Of a stretch of DNA of 64,000 nucleotides, positions 23,901 through 34,693 are shown in pieces. The notes under the pieces are model-generated. The model was not told the DNA's origin. It ran no database searches and was given only the letters and a program-made list of their open reading frames with translations. Source of the stretch: Phallus indusiatus (Eukaryota > Basidiomycota > Agaricomycetes > Phallales > Phallaceae); contig JAQFWX010000089.1 of assembly GCA_027605045.1 (NCBI GenBank), positions 80,505 to 144,504 of the forward strand, written 5' to 3'. A program made the position numbers and the translations under genes. How positions within the stretch are numbered: position 1 is the first letter of the stretch; every line of letters begins with the position of its first letter.

Positions 23901-24264
23901 CAATGGCCCTACATTCAAACTCGAATACTCTACTCGTCAAGCGTATGGGTCACTCGTGCCCGGTTGGCCTGCAGAGGCCCCACTGAATGCTACATGGTGG
24001 CATCTCGTAACCCAAGGTACGTATCTACTCTTTCGTTTTCTTTTTTTTTTTTTGAAAAAAGGCTTAATGCTCGTTGTTCTTATAGGAATGGAAAACAACC
24101 CCGAATTCGTTCAATTGTTCACAACATTCCAAGGAAAATCTTCAGTGCTGTCACCACCGTGCACGTCCTCTGATTGCGTCGCTGCCAAGATTTGCTACAT
24201 GCGTAGTGGATCCGCGAGTATTGCGAAGCAGAATTGCATAACTGGGTTTGGGTCTGTGCAATAG
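20953..24264 (+). CDS. Secreted acid sphingomyelinase-like phosphodiesterase
   Basis: A calcineurin-like metallophosphoesterase of the acid sphingomyelinase type, predicted to split the phosphodiester of sphingomyelin-like lipids outside the cell or in the vacuole. Well over ten exons. A signal peptide (MLKLVLKQSLWASAALAS) is followed by a Pro tract, then a saposin-B-like part with spaced cysteines (TSLEIGKMVALAEPTM through ASNCFTTYGATNDG). The catalytic domain shows the metal ligands in order: MKVLHMSDFHVDPRY, LYTGDLVSHD, AALGNHDSYNQ, YIIGHVLSGWDGTNP and LIAFGHTHEDQF. The C-terminal domain holds WHLVTQGMENNPEF and paired cysteines (CTSSDCVAAKICY) and ends GFGSVQ. All diagnostic ligands are intact, so an active enzyme is likely. 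Confidence 0.93.
22183..22200. repeat. CT-repeat tract in a sphingomyelinase intron
   Basis: A run of CT dinucleotides forms the pyrimidine tract just before the acceptor at about 22204-22205. Confidence 0.7.
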
Positions 24265-25488
24265 ATAGATATTAAATAACATAAATCGGTGTAAAAGATA
24301 TGAAAATACATTTATTCAGTTACAGCTAAACTTTTTTCCGACGAGCCTTTTGTTTTTTTTTTAGATTTTGGATGGACAGGCGGAATGGAGTCGTACGTAG
24401 AGGAAGCACATCCAGCCTTTGGGTTGTAATGACCTTTCGCTTATGAAACGAACCTCGTGACGATTTGCGATTGCAGCATGCGCTTTTAGAATAGGCCCGG
24501 TGTAATTATGTCTAGGCATTGCTTTTTATAAGCGATTTCACTTTCCGGGTGAGCAGAGATTATTGACTGTATACATGTCGATACAGTCGCTGCCGAGGCC
24601 CATCTCGAACGGATGAAAACACTTCGCAAAATGAAAGAGGGGTGAACCGAGTGAAATCTTTATCAAGACTCAAAGAGTGGTCATGGCGCGACGAGCGAAG
24701 ATATCTGCGCTGCTATTATTGGTCCCTTCAAAAGAAATGGCACTGTTCTCTTTGTGGCTTTGGAAGTTTGGCTTACATATGTATGTACATATATTTATGT
24801 ACGAGCTGACTTCTGTTTTGCCACGTGGTTTGGATATCAAATAATGGTCGCGAGAACAAGGATGAACGGGACCGAAGAAGCACATGTTGTCTTGTAACGT
24901 AGTAGTCTTGTCATTAAGAAAGAATTTGAGCTGTACAATGTGGAAATAAGCTAATCCGCAAAATCTAAATCGACACGCTTACCTTTTTTTATCGCTGGCA
25001 ATGGAGCCCTCGTCCGGAGAAGATATGGATATACTTTTATGTGATATTTTTGATGGTGTGCTTTGACGATAGCATTTTATTTTATCATGCGTATCAGATG
25101 ACCTTGAAAGATACACAATACTCCGAAGATAAACGAAGAGTGTTCAACGTGAAATAGCTAAATGAAATTGAGAAATAATGTATCCTTCAGATGAGCTCCA
25201 TTTCCATTTTTCTTTCAAATAATCTTGGGAGAATGAAATTCGTGATGGACAGCGCGGAAAATACATATGGTGGGCCGGAAGAAGGGATTGGTATGTAATC
25301 TAAGCACGGGCCGGCGTATCGGCATGTCCTCATGACCGGTCCGGAACCGCCATAAACGGCTTGAACCATCCCGTTCCCCATTAAAGAGCAATTTAATCAG
25401 GTCTGCACAATGTAACTGCCCTTGGCTTTCGATCTCGCTCTCTGTCTATCTACTCTTTAAACTCTGCGTTTTAACGTCAAATATCAGT
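24265..25488. other. Intergenic region, no gene seen
   Basis: About 1.2 kb between the sphingomyelinase and the aldolase gene. Only short unconnected frames are present, plus a small ATGTATGTACATATAT-like imperfect palindromic stretch near 24780. Confidence 0.5.
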
Positions 25489-26732
25489 ATGGCTTTGAAC
25501 GGTCATTCTAACGGAACTGCACCAACACGCTCTCGTACCATCCAACCCGGAGTATACGCTCCAATTCCTGCTTTCTTCTACCCAGATAGCGAAGAACTAG
25601 GTGGGTAAAAACATAACATTGTACGCCGACATCTAAACTGAATCATTGCCCCGCTTCGATAAAGATATACAATCCTTCCAAAATCACGTTGTCTTCGTTG
25701 CCAGCTCGGGTGTCGGACTCGTCATAAATGGGTCCATGGGGGAAGCACACCATTTAAGCCGTGAAGAACGTTCTCAGCTTGTGAAAGCTGCCCGGATTGC
25801 ACTCGATTCAGCACAGCCACCGCTTTCGGATGTACCTATTATCGCAGGGACGGGTACGGGAAGCACCAAGGAAACACTTGTTCTATGCAAGGATGCTGCT
25901 GATGCTGGCGCGGATGCGGTTATCGTTATCACTAGTGGATACTATGCGGGTGCCATAGACAAACTGGCCTTGAAGACGTATTTTACCGAAATAGCCGAAA
26001 AGTCACCTATTCCGGTCATGATTTACAACTGTGCGTCTGTTTCTTGGCTTGACTTCATTTTCACGTAAAGAACAAAGTTTGATCGGTACCGGGGGGATTT
26101 GTATAGACCCGAATGCATCTGGTGGTTTGGATATGGATTCGGACCTTATCGAAGAACTAGCTCGAGACAATTTGAGCCTCTGCGGTGTCAAGTTGACGTG
26201 CGGGAACGTTGGCAAACTCACGCGAATTTCCGCGGCGGTTTCGTCTCCTTCGTTCATCAAGGCATATCCGAGAAACGGAAATGACGCTCCATTCCTCGTT
26301 CTGGGGGGTTACATCGACTTTTTGGTTCCTTCGTTGTATGCCAATGCCCATGGTGCTATTACAGGCTTGGGAAATCTTGCTCCAGTAAGCAAAAATCCCG
26401 CCGAAAGAATCAGATACAAAACGATTAATCTCACCTTGTCATCACAGAACGCAATTAGAAGACTATATGACCTTGCAGCGAAGTCGCAGTCAGATCCGTC
26501 TGTTCTCCTGGAAGCCCAAAGACTTCAGGGCATCATAGCCAAAGCAGACCGAACGATCTCACTTGCCAGCATCGCCGGTACCAAGTACCTCCTTCAACGC
26601 ACCCGGGGCTACGGTGGTGCACCTCGTCGTCCATTGTTACCAACCCCAGAAGCAGCAGGAGAAAGTTTGTTCGATCATCCGCACGTCAAGGCACTTTTTG
26701 AGGTTGAGAAAGCTGCCATTGCCAGTGCTTAA
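25489..26732 (+). CDS. Dihydrodipicolinate-synthase-family aldolase (HOGA / 3-deoxy-hexulosonate aldolase type)
   Basis: A class I aldolase of the DapA superfamily that cleaves or forms 2-oxo acids through a Schiff base. Four exons. Residues MALNGHSNGTAPTRSR form a short leader, then PGVYAPIPAFFYP, the NGSMGEAHHLSREER motif (equivalent of GTTGE..LS..E), IVITSGYYAG carrying the active-site Tyr region, PVMIYNYPNASGG (restored across the intron about 26031-26106), CGVKLTCGNVGKLTR carrying the Schiff-base Lys, and VLGGYIDFLVPSLYANAHGA. A further intron (about 26383-26447) separates GLGNLAP from NAIRRLYDL. In fungi this family serves D-galacturonate breakdown or 4-hydroxy-2-oxoglutarate cleavage. 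Lysine synthesis is unlikely because fungi use the aminoadipate route. The substrate is not decided by sequence alone. Confidence 0.9.
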
Positions 26733-27196
26733 ACTTGGGTTTCCTAAGTGCCCCGGGGTTCATATTTGTTATGTTCCGAATAATGTGTCCCATGTACATA
26801 GATCATCTTGCCGCTTTGTTTATGTAGTATAGTGAGACATTATTGTCTCTGCTTCAAAGGCTGTATGTCGATTACTTTGTGCAATGTGCGCCTCGTGTTC
26901 AGCCAGTTAAGGTTCGGCATCGTCCGCGCTGACATTTTTCTTTTGTCACGTGCGCGTGACGCGGGACTTTTCAAGTTGCAACTCTCTTGTCGCTAGCTTT
27001 GTACCTACTCTTTGTTTCCTTGAGATAATACTTAACGTTATGATACGGTCGCGATGGCGTCTCCAATTGGCGTGATGCATGCCGATTTATTCCGACGGAA
27101 GCCATCTCTCTCCAAATCTCTGCACAACTTCATTTCGTCGCAAAAAACACATATCCTTACGAACACGTTATCTGATCTGTCTGATTGTTTCAAGCG
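26733..27196. other. Spacer between the aldolase gene and a small candidate gene
   Basis: About 0.46 kb. An ATG at 27054 in a good context opens a 61-codon frame (MASPIGVMHADLFRRK), but it does not join to the protein-like exons downstream. Confidence 0.4.
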
Positions 27197-27604
27197 ATGT
27201 TTGGCACGCGAACCAATTGTGCCAACAGGCTTCGGATGACTTCACCCGACGGTTCATGTCCTCTCACTCAATCACGAGCCTCCGCTGTGCACCACCGGAC
27301 AACGCCGGTAGGTTTTTGCGATCATTCTACAAATACGACCGTTCAATGTTAGGAGAGCCGTTTGCCTAATTTTCGCCCTTCAAACAGGTGACCACACTGG
27401 TGTTAGGGGTTTCTGTGAAGCATGTACCGTACGAGATCCGTTTTACCCAGTGAGTCTGTGTAAGGAACGCGTTCCTTTACGTTTACGCACTATTATTTGA
27501 AGTTGTATTGACGACAGAGACCCAGAAAGTCGTTACATAAATCCAGAGGAGAAACTCAGAAGAAAGACTTGCAAGAAAGGGCTTGCGTCGTGGAATGATT
27601 TATG
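27197..27604 (+). CDS. Candidate small basic protein, possibly mitochondrial
   Basis: A weakly supported three-exon model: an exon from the ATG at 27197 to 27307, an exon ending before the GTGAGT at about 27450, and a last exon ending WNDL stop near 27604. The phases agree. The N terminus (MFGTRTNCANRLRMTSPDGS) is rich in Arg, Ser and Thr with no acidic run, like a mitochondrial presequence. The middle is VTTLVLGVSVKHVPYEIRFT. The end is DPESRYINPEEKLRRKTCKK followed by GLASW, which looks like real protein. I do not recognise a family, and the start could lie elsewhere. Confidence 0.35.
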
Positions 27605-27612
27605 ATTCCTCA

Positions 27613-28796
27613 CGAGACCGGCTTCCAGAAAAAGCGCAGTTATAATGACCTCGATCATTTTGCGGCATGTCAAGAAAGATGGCCTCTGTTAGGACAACAG
27701 GTCATATGGGAGTAAAAGGAACCAGCTGATGTTTGGAAAGAGCTAACGCTTCCTGTTGATATACGGTGAGAAGAACAAAATAAGTCTACGGATGCGCATA
27801 TAACTATCGTGATCCCAAGCTCTTACTAGGTTAACAAGACATAGCCACAGGACCTTCGTCTCAACAAACAGTAAACAAGGGAATTCTTTGAACCATGGAC
27901 TTCTTCCAAATCAGGACGTATAAGAAAACAAAGCCGATCGCAGTGCCGACTATTATGTTGCGAACAACTATGATCGAGATCATCCATCGTTTGTGTCCAT
28001 GCTTTGCTTGTTGATGACGTCAGTAACACTCGTCGTCGATTTGAGCATGGCGTTACCGAATCTTTCCCCGCTACTGCGTGCTGCAATGATAACGACGCAA
28101 TGATGATTATTTGTGATTCCCGCTACATCACGGAGTACACTAACATCAGGAATATTAGTATAATCACGAATCTCCTTCACATACCGAATACTCGCCTATG
28201 TATGGAGTTTCGTGAGGTTCGTTGTACCTGAAGCTTGAATTCAACTTCTGTGTCTTATTCCTTCATTTTGTTAGATATATACGACTTGGCAGAAAAGTCA
28301 TTCCCAAAACCTTTTTTGTGATAATCACCGGGTCCATATGCTCAAATCGAAGAATCCTAGTCAAATGGGGATGATCACGAGATGATGCTCGCTGTATTGA
28401 CAAGAGACAAATTACGAAACTGCGAAAATTGGAACACTTGGGGACCGAGTACAGACGAGTATTTATCCTTTCGTTTTCGAAAGCATGAATGAGATCATTT
28501 AAAGCAGGTTTTAACCCGTGAAACTTGACTACCTTCTAACGAGTATAAATATACGTTCATCGACTATCAGTTACTTTTACCTGGGAAAACTTCGCACTTA
28601 TTTATGTAAAAAAATCTCGGTGAATTAATAAACTACCCAAAGGGAACGAAATCATCACTAATGTCATGATTTTTCTAGGCATTGTGGCGGGCCCCTTGTA
28701 ACCCGGCTACGTTCTGAACGAATTATGGTATAAAACTTTATTTCTTGTTCATAATTTCTCTTCCTCGTAAACTCAAAGGCCCATCAGCGAACTGAT
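27613..28796. other. Intergenic region with a possible membrane-exon remnant
   Basis: About 1.2 kb. On the minus strand near 27870-27995 one frame reads KRWMISIIVVRNIIVGTA then IGFVFLYVLIWKKS, a plausible transmembrane segment ending at a stop, but no upstream exon can be joined with confidence. The rest shows nothing. Confidence 0.35.
28729..28735 (+). promoter_or_regulatory. TATA box of the small secreted protein gene
   Basis: TATAAAA, 68 bases upstream of the ATG at 28797. Confidence 0.55.
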
Positions 28797-29696
28797 ATGA
28801 AATTCCTTTTCTGCTTCATCGCCTCTGCTATCGTTATTATCCCCGAGATCCTCGCGCAACGCGTTCACGAGGATGTTACGGATAGTCCAGAGGTAAGTGT
28901 CTTAATTGTTTGCATATCACACATCTACATTGGCGTTGTATATTCTCAGGAGATCTCGGGAGTCATTTATTACAATAATTGCAATTTCACGAGTCAACTG
29001 CTGGGGACTATCAATGATGCTGAGGGAATTCCTAATGCGATTCCTCTGACGTCCGATTTGCCAGCCAATAACTCTCAATGGGTCAAGTTTGATTCTCTAC
29101 AAGTTACTAATGACACGGTTGTACGGTCTTTAGTGTTATATGATGTCGATCGCACCTCATCGATGGTTTCAGGTAGTTTTATCTGCAACATCCGTCTTTC
29201 AGACTAGTCCCGGCACACCAGTCCCATTCTCATTCACGACAAATGATAGCAGTGATTGTAATGCTCAGGTTATATGGTAAGTATGATTCTAAGTCAAGTT
29301 TACCTGCTCCGTCGACTGAACGAACACAATAGTACTGGCTCACCTTTGGACTATTTTTTGACCTTTGGGGGTCTGCAATGTTTTGACAGCGACGTCGGAA
29401 CCGTTTCTGTTGTACGTTCAGTCACTTGGAGTATAGATTAACCAGCTAAACAAGCCAATTGATAGTATGGCCTATGTGCTGGTATGGTTCACTGCCTAAC
29501 TATGTGGCCTTCGCTCAAATCTGACAGGTTTATACTTGGGCTCGGAAGGAACTCAGCTTCCCTGCCAGCCAGGATCTATATGCACGTACAATAATCAGGT
29601 ATATATTTTTGGTATCTTTGGTCCCGCAGCCTGGTCGATAATGTTCTTCTTCAGTTCGACTCACAATGTCTTCCAATTTCCGCCGAAGCTGCCTGA
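28797..29696 (+). CDS. Small secreted cysteine-containing protein, function unknown
   Basis: Seven short exons by my reading. The signal peptide is MKFLFCFIASAIVIIPEILA. Exon 2 reads EISGVIYYNNCNFTSQLLG through DVDRTSSMVS. Later exons give TPVPFSFTTNDSSDCNAQVI, DYFLTFGGLQCFDSDVG, YGLCAGLYLGSEGTQLPC and QPGSICTYNNQ, and a last exon after an intron ending TTCTTCAG reads FDSQCLPISAEAA stop. The closing C..G..C.YNNQFDSQCLP resembles the end of a fungal cellulose-binding module (C.Y.N..YSQCLP), but the full CBM1 cysteine and aromatic spacing is not present. A TATA box lies upstream. It is probably an extracellular protein of about 190 residues. Confidence 0.55.
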
Positions 29697-30014
29697 CGAT
29701 CATAGCTATCTTCAAGTTGACTATGCATTTATGTATGTAACTTTCTATGTACATATTTTGTTTCAAGTTCATTGTGTTGTTCTCTGCATCACTGTGCGTC
29801 AAGCGTCCCGCGCTCGCATCTCACGACAATAACAGCTCCCAGGATCACTAACTAGATAACATGACTTTGAGATAAATTCGGTTTATAGCATCTGTATCAA
29901 ACCAGCGGAGAAGCATGTGAAGTCATGTTATATGCATAATTCATTACAATATCAAGATTACTTTTAGCGATCGGTATATACACGCAGACCTGAAAACCGT
30001 CCATCTTTGGGTAT
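29697..30014. other. Short convergent spacer
   Basis: 318 bases between the convergent ends of the secreted-protein and F-box genes. No gene is seen; it presumably holds both polyadenylation regions. Confidence 0.5.
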
Positions 30015-31833
30015 TTATAAAATGATATCTTTGAAGCTGTCGAAGTGAAAGTGACTTTCCTCTGGGCCGAAGTCCGTCGGTCTTGCAAACCAGTCCCGAC
30101 AGTAATCGATATACTCTTCAACTTCAGTCGACATGGGCTCGCGTGTCGTCTTCTCCAGGTCCATGTGATAATCGAGGGTGTGCGCATATATCTGGTTAAG
30201 AAAATCGATACACGATCCCGTAACATACATGGGCTTCTCGGAAAGCGCCAACAAGAGAGCAGCAATTTGTGTCGTGTATGGGAGAGACATGGAGAGGTCG
30301 CTGAAGGAGAAGTCGATAACCGTAAGAAACGGGAGGAGCGTTAGGATTTGTTGATTGTCTCTTTCTGGGGGTGAGAAACGAGTTTTGAGGAAAAGGCTGA
30401 AATTGGGGATGCGTGGAAGACTATGCATGGGTGTTTGGAAAGGGTGCGTAAAGTCGAACGGGTTTGTTACGTCCTCGCCGTTTACGGATACATTCAAACT
30501 GAGCGCTTGTATACCAGGAGAGTATCTCGCGAATAAACCCAATACGTTCGCGAAATGGAAAGGAACCGCCGTGAGTACTTGTAAGACGCGCCAGGCGACA
30601 GACCCTTGACGACTCCGGACAAGTTGGCTGTAGTTATCATATGTCATGTTCACCTTACAATAGCGTAACTTCAGGGAAATCAGTTTTGAACATTGGAGAA
30701 TTGGATAAAAAGAGGTCCATGGTATAATTGGTGACGTCTCTACTGGTATTTCTCCTACGAGTGTTAAAGATTGTAACTCTGGGCATTTACTCCCTATCAT
30801 CGCAAGTAGGTCAAGGATAATATGGTCGGGTAACGACCAGGGCATAATCCAGTTAAGTTTCCTAAGCGACGAAAAGGAGGACCTGGAGAACATATTGAAA
30901 GCTATCACAGGGGAAACCAATGGACCGAGTGCGATATCCTCTAGCAACAAAAACTCTTTTGCGACGTCATTCTGCCGGGTTATAGACCTTTTGTCAATGG
31001 CTATATCAAAGGAGAATGCATTTCTGCGGTGAATGTGGAGCTGTGATAGACCGGTCGTTTGAGATAATTTCTCCACCGTCTCATCCGTAACCAATACAGC
31101 GGGGAAGTCCAGGGATGTTAAACTTTGTGCAAAAGTTGACACAATGTTGAGGAACGGGGTTAAGTTTGTCATTCGCTCATCGGGTTCGATATCCTGCACT
31201 GTGTCTAGGTGAAAAACTTTCAACCTTGACACTCGAGTTGTCAATGTGCGAGACAAATGACTGAACCACTCCGAGTTAATGTCATGTAAATCCCATCCCT
31301 CAAGCAAAAATTTTTCCAAGTTTGGAGAAATTAATGGATCTATATCCGTTGTTCGCGGGTCGTTTGTTCCGTGCCATTCCAAGCTATGACATCCTGGGAA
31401 AAGGTAGTCGGTCGTACCCAGAGGCAGATTTCGGGTCGAAACCCGTAAAAATCTCACAGCATCCTGGAGAGCGAAAGTGTCACGACCGAAACCTATCAAA
31501 ACCCTAACTCTGCTGGAATACTCAAAAAATCTTCTCCAGGTCTGGTATGTAGGAGGCTCCAAAATTCCCTAGAGATTTTTGGGGAGTCGTATCGGAGACG
31601 AAAAAATCAATAACCTTTGAAAGTCTTACGTAGCAACGACATGAACTTGGGCCACCCATTTTTGTTGTTCCCAACACGTCCAGCGCGTCCTTCAGCCTCA
31701 CAGTTTTCCACAAAAATGGCATAGAGGCATGGAAGAAAAGATAATTAACACAAATGGTGTTGCCAAGATCAGAAGAAGGCAAGGTGGAAAGAATCATATC
31801 CACCAGCTCGCGAGTTCTGAGAACGCGGTTCAT
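30015..31833 (-). CDS. F-box / leucine-rich-repeat-like protein
   Basis: Two exons joined by an intron whose acceptor is at 31563. The N terminus reads MNRVLRTRELVDMILSTLPS then SDLGNTICVNYLFFHASMPF and LWKTVRL, a classic F-box helix pattern (LP..L..I..hL....L..hshV...W). The long second exon is a chain of irregular leucine-rich segments (FLLEGWDLHDINSEWFSHL, LKVFHLDTVQDIEP, LTSLDFPAVLVTD, LQSLTLVGEIPVE, LISLKLRYCKVN, IQALSLNVSVNG) ending SFKDIIL. Such basidiomycete proteins are predicted substrate adaptors of SCF ubiquitin ligases; the target is unknown and the family is large and fast evolving. Confidence 0.85.
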
Positions 31834-32421
31834 TGCTAGAAACTGTTGTTGAGTACAGTGAAGACAGTTGGACAATTATCATTGAGCCGACTTATATACT
31901 TTCCTCCCCCTCTTGACTGTCTTTATGTTCAATTGGACTCACAACGTTTGCGAGGACCCGTTTTCAACTGGTACCATCATGTCCACTAACGAGGCTCAAC
32001 GATGTCCAGAATCCAACCGCCTGAAAATGGACGCCAAGCCCCCGATACCGATTGCAGTGGATCGATGTATGTACATATACACGGATATTGCTGGCGGTAA
32101 GAATTTCGAAAGATTGTTGTTGTCGCGCGCCAGAACAAGTGTTCATGCCGAACTGATCTTTGTTCTCCTTCGACGTGTTGCTGAGAAGAACAAACAACAG
32201 ATTTAATGTCTAAAATATCGGGCCTTTGTTTCACTAGGTCCTCAGTCCTAGTATATTTCCCCTTTGGGCCATGTCCTAAAACAATACTCCTAAAACAATA
32301 CTTTCGGTCCCCATTTTGAAAAGTATAAATCCAGTATGAAGTGCAATTTCAACCTAGCACTTAAGCCCCTCACCCCCCTTCAACGAACCAACAAATAACC
32401 GAATTTGATCCTCGACCAAAC
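31834..32421. other. Spacer and upstream part of duplicated unit A
   Basis: It contains the F-box promoter and, from about 32060, sequence repeated about 1.55 kb further on. The 97-codon frame at 31913-32206 is not conserved in the second copy, so it is not called. Confidence 0.55.
32324..32330 (+). promoter_or_regulatory. TATA box of gene A
   Basis: TATAAAT 98 bases before the ATG at 32422. The same element sits 97 bases before the start of the second copy, supporting a functional role. Confidence 0.6.
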
Positions 32422-33230
32422 ATGAACTACAAAGATCCAAACGTCAACGCGGGATACCTTCCGCTCGCAGAGTTGGTCGCACCGAGCCAGAAGAATACAA
32501 GGCGGCCTTCCGAAAAATTGTTGAACTGGGAGACCAATTTTATCGACAAGTGTTGTGAAGGGACCAAGTACCCAAGTCGAGCATTGAAATCCCAGTGGGC
32601 TTTAATCTTGGCAGAGAAGAGGGTGCGCAATATGAAGCCCAATGCCGAGAGCAAGGAGAACCTTCAGCTTCAACAAAAATGGCTTACACAGTACGTGACT
32701 ATAGCTGATTCAAAGACTTAATTGAATGGACGATCGGGTATATATAGTTATGAGGAACAAATCGACGGCTGGATAAAAAACAGGATCTCATCGTCAAGGC
32801 AGGAGGGTGAAACCCCCCGAAAACACCTTGGCAGCGAAAAAAATCCGTTTCTGCCCACTGCTGCCAACAAGTCCACCAGTCATTCTACTCCTGTTCAACC
32901 ATTCGCACTCAGAAAAAACCATAGTGGGTTTCTTGATATTCATGAAGAGGTGAGTTCCGTCCTCCGCCATCAATCTGAGAATTCATCTTTTTTTCATCTT
33001 GTCAGGGATTCCGTGGAGACTTGCCCCGAATCGAGGGTGTAGCGGTTGACGTTAAACACAATACCGGAATTGTCTCGGCTGCCATTTCGCTCGATGACGA
33101 CGAGGTCTTCCGCACCGGAAGCCGGCTAGATATCCTAGCCCACATAGCCTCTTTACAGCAACCTTTGCCTGTACCCAACAAGAGACAACTCCATCCCACT
33201 TCTATCAACCCCGGGAGACAAATGGAATAG
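32422..33230 (+). CDS. Homeodomain-like small protein, gene A of a tandem pair
   Basis: Three exons (32422-32690, 32748-32949, 33006-33230), 231 residues. It begins MNYKDPNVNAGYLPLAELVA. A helical part WETNFIDKCCEGTKYPSRAL and KSQWALILAEKRV leads, across the first intron, to YEEQIDGWIKNRISSSRQ. The order F...C....YPS...(helix)...W.KNR resembles homeodomain helices 1-3, where W-F-x-N-x-R marks the DNA-reading helix; the second copy actually reads WFNNR. The helix 2 to 3 link is about 20 residues longer than in a standard homeodomain, so this is a tentative call. The C-terminal motif LDDDEVFRTGSRLDILAHIA is kept in both copies. Possibly a small nuclear regulator. Confidence 0.6.
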
Positions 33231-33865
33231 CGTTTCTAAATTCTTTCTGTTTTGGTTACCATTTGTCTTTTTGCGATCTATTGCATGTTTTAGGAGAATA
33301 TCGTCGTTATTTTGTCACCCACCTTTGTGTAGATATTGAATGAATTTTTTTGCAGACACTGATAAGAGATCGTGCCCGTTTAGTCTTTAATGAATATTTT
33401 TATGGGAGAGTGATGAAAGGCATTTGCTGAAGTAACCGTGCAGAATTCTCGCGAGTGTGCAGTACAGGATGCAATCGATTAGATGAATTAACGATGTTCA
33501 AACTCCGCCTGAAAGTTGCGGGCCGGGAAAGTCAAACAACTGATGCATGATGTCTGAAAGCCAACGACTTGACGTCGAATCCTGATGTCAATTCGAGTGG
33601 ACCTATGCGCATATGCATGCGTATTGTCATACTAATTCTCGATGGATTGTTGTTGTCACGTAGGCACTGCGCCAGAACAAGTGGCCACGCCAGACTTGTC
33701 TTTGTTCGCGTCCGAGGTGTTGTCCTAAAGAGTGAACAACAAAACAACATCGGCTTAAGGACCAGAACGTCGGGCTTTGTTTCATTAGGTCCTCGGTCAT
33801 AGGAAATCCCCCCCTTTTGTGCCATGTCCCGAACTTGGCATACTTTCGGTCCCCGTTTTGAATGG

Positions 33866-33872
33866 TATAAAT
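33866..33872 (+). promoter_or_regulatory. TATA box of gene copy B
   Basis: TATAAAT 97 bases upstream of the ATG at 33963, matching the arrangement of copy A. Confidence 0.55.
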
Positions 33873-33962
33873 ACAGTATAAGGTGCAGTTTGAACAAAGC
33901 ACTTAAACCCTCCACTTCCTTTAACGAATCAACCAATAACGTAACTCGACCTCATCCGAACA

Positions 33963-34693
33963 TGAACTTCGAAGCAAATGTCTTGAACGCGGGATACCTT
34001 CCAGCTGCACAGTTAGTCGCACCGAACCAAGGCAACCTTCGGGAAAGTGGCTGGAATGGGAGCTAGATTTCATCGAACGGTGTTATACTACCACAAAGTT
34101 TCCAAGTCAAACACTAAGGCGGGAATGGCCTTTCGTTTTGACCGAGAAAGGCTGCGAAACACGGTGAAGGCGTGGGCCAACGCCAAGACCAAGGAGAAGT
34201 GGACAAATATTTGGCTTTCGCAGTACGTCACTACAGCTGGTTTAAAGAATTAATTGAAAGGATGTTCGGATATGTAGTTACGAAAAACAAATCGAAAGCT
34301 GGTTTAACAATAGGGAGACGTCGCTGAAGCGAGCAGGTGAAGCCAAGGAAGAAAGTAGAGTTGCAGTGCCTATCCACAACTTCACCAATCATTCTGCTAC
34401 TCTTGTTCAGCAATACGCAACCGAATATCAGAAGAATTGCGAAGAGGTCCGTAATCAGCCCCATCCTGTATAACTCACTGCATTCCAACTTTTCATCTCC
34501 TCAGAAGTCCTCCGGAGACACACCCGAGATCCAGAGAGGGAGCATCTCTTTCGATGACGAGGTGTTTCGGAGCGGAACCCGATTAGAAATACTTGCACAT
34601 CTTGCATCGTTACAGCGGCCTTTGCCCTCATTACCCCAGCACACTTCGACAAACCGTGTAGCTACTAGGGCACACACATACTCCTGCCCCTGA
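33963..34693 (+). pseudogene. Frameshifted second copy of the homeodomain-like gene
   Basis: It aligns base by base with gene A, but exon 1 has a net loss of 10 bases near 34026-34036, which brings a TAG into frame at 34064-34066, and a net gain of 2 bases near 34145-34170. The donor (34223), the acceptor before exon 2 (34278), the second intron (34447-34504) and exon 3 up to TGA 34691-34693 are kept, and exons 2-3 stay open. The recognition-helix-like motif reads YEKQIESWFNNRE, closer to the homeodomain consensus than copy A. The C-terminal FDDEVFRSGTRLEILAHLAS is also conserved. It is either a recent pseudogene or a gene with sequencing errors or an unseen splice form. Confidence 0.6.

Larger units (their letters stand above)
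32060..33510. repeat. Tandem duplication, unit A
   Basis: Unit A spans promoter, gene and 3' flank and aligns with unit B by eye throughout. Shared blocks include GGTCCTCAGTC/GGTCCTCGGTC, ACTTTCGGTCCCC, the TATAAAT box, AACGCGGGATACCTTCC, GTAGATATTGAA and GATAAGAGA in the same order. Divergence is substantial, so the duplication is not recent. Confidence 0.85.

Noticed and set aside
23964..24173. 69-codon frame in the sphingomyelinase C-terminal region
   Set aside because: Out-of-frame shadow crossing a T-rich intron.
30045..30609. Plus-strand frames of 99 and 84 codons
   Set aside because: They are antisense shadows of the long F-box/LRR exon.
31913..32206. 97-codon plus-strand frame upstream of gene A
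   Set aside because: The aligned part of unit B does not keep the frame, so it is better explained as promoter and flank.
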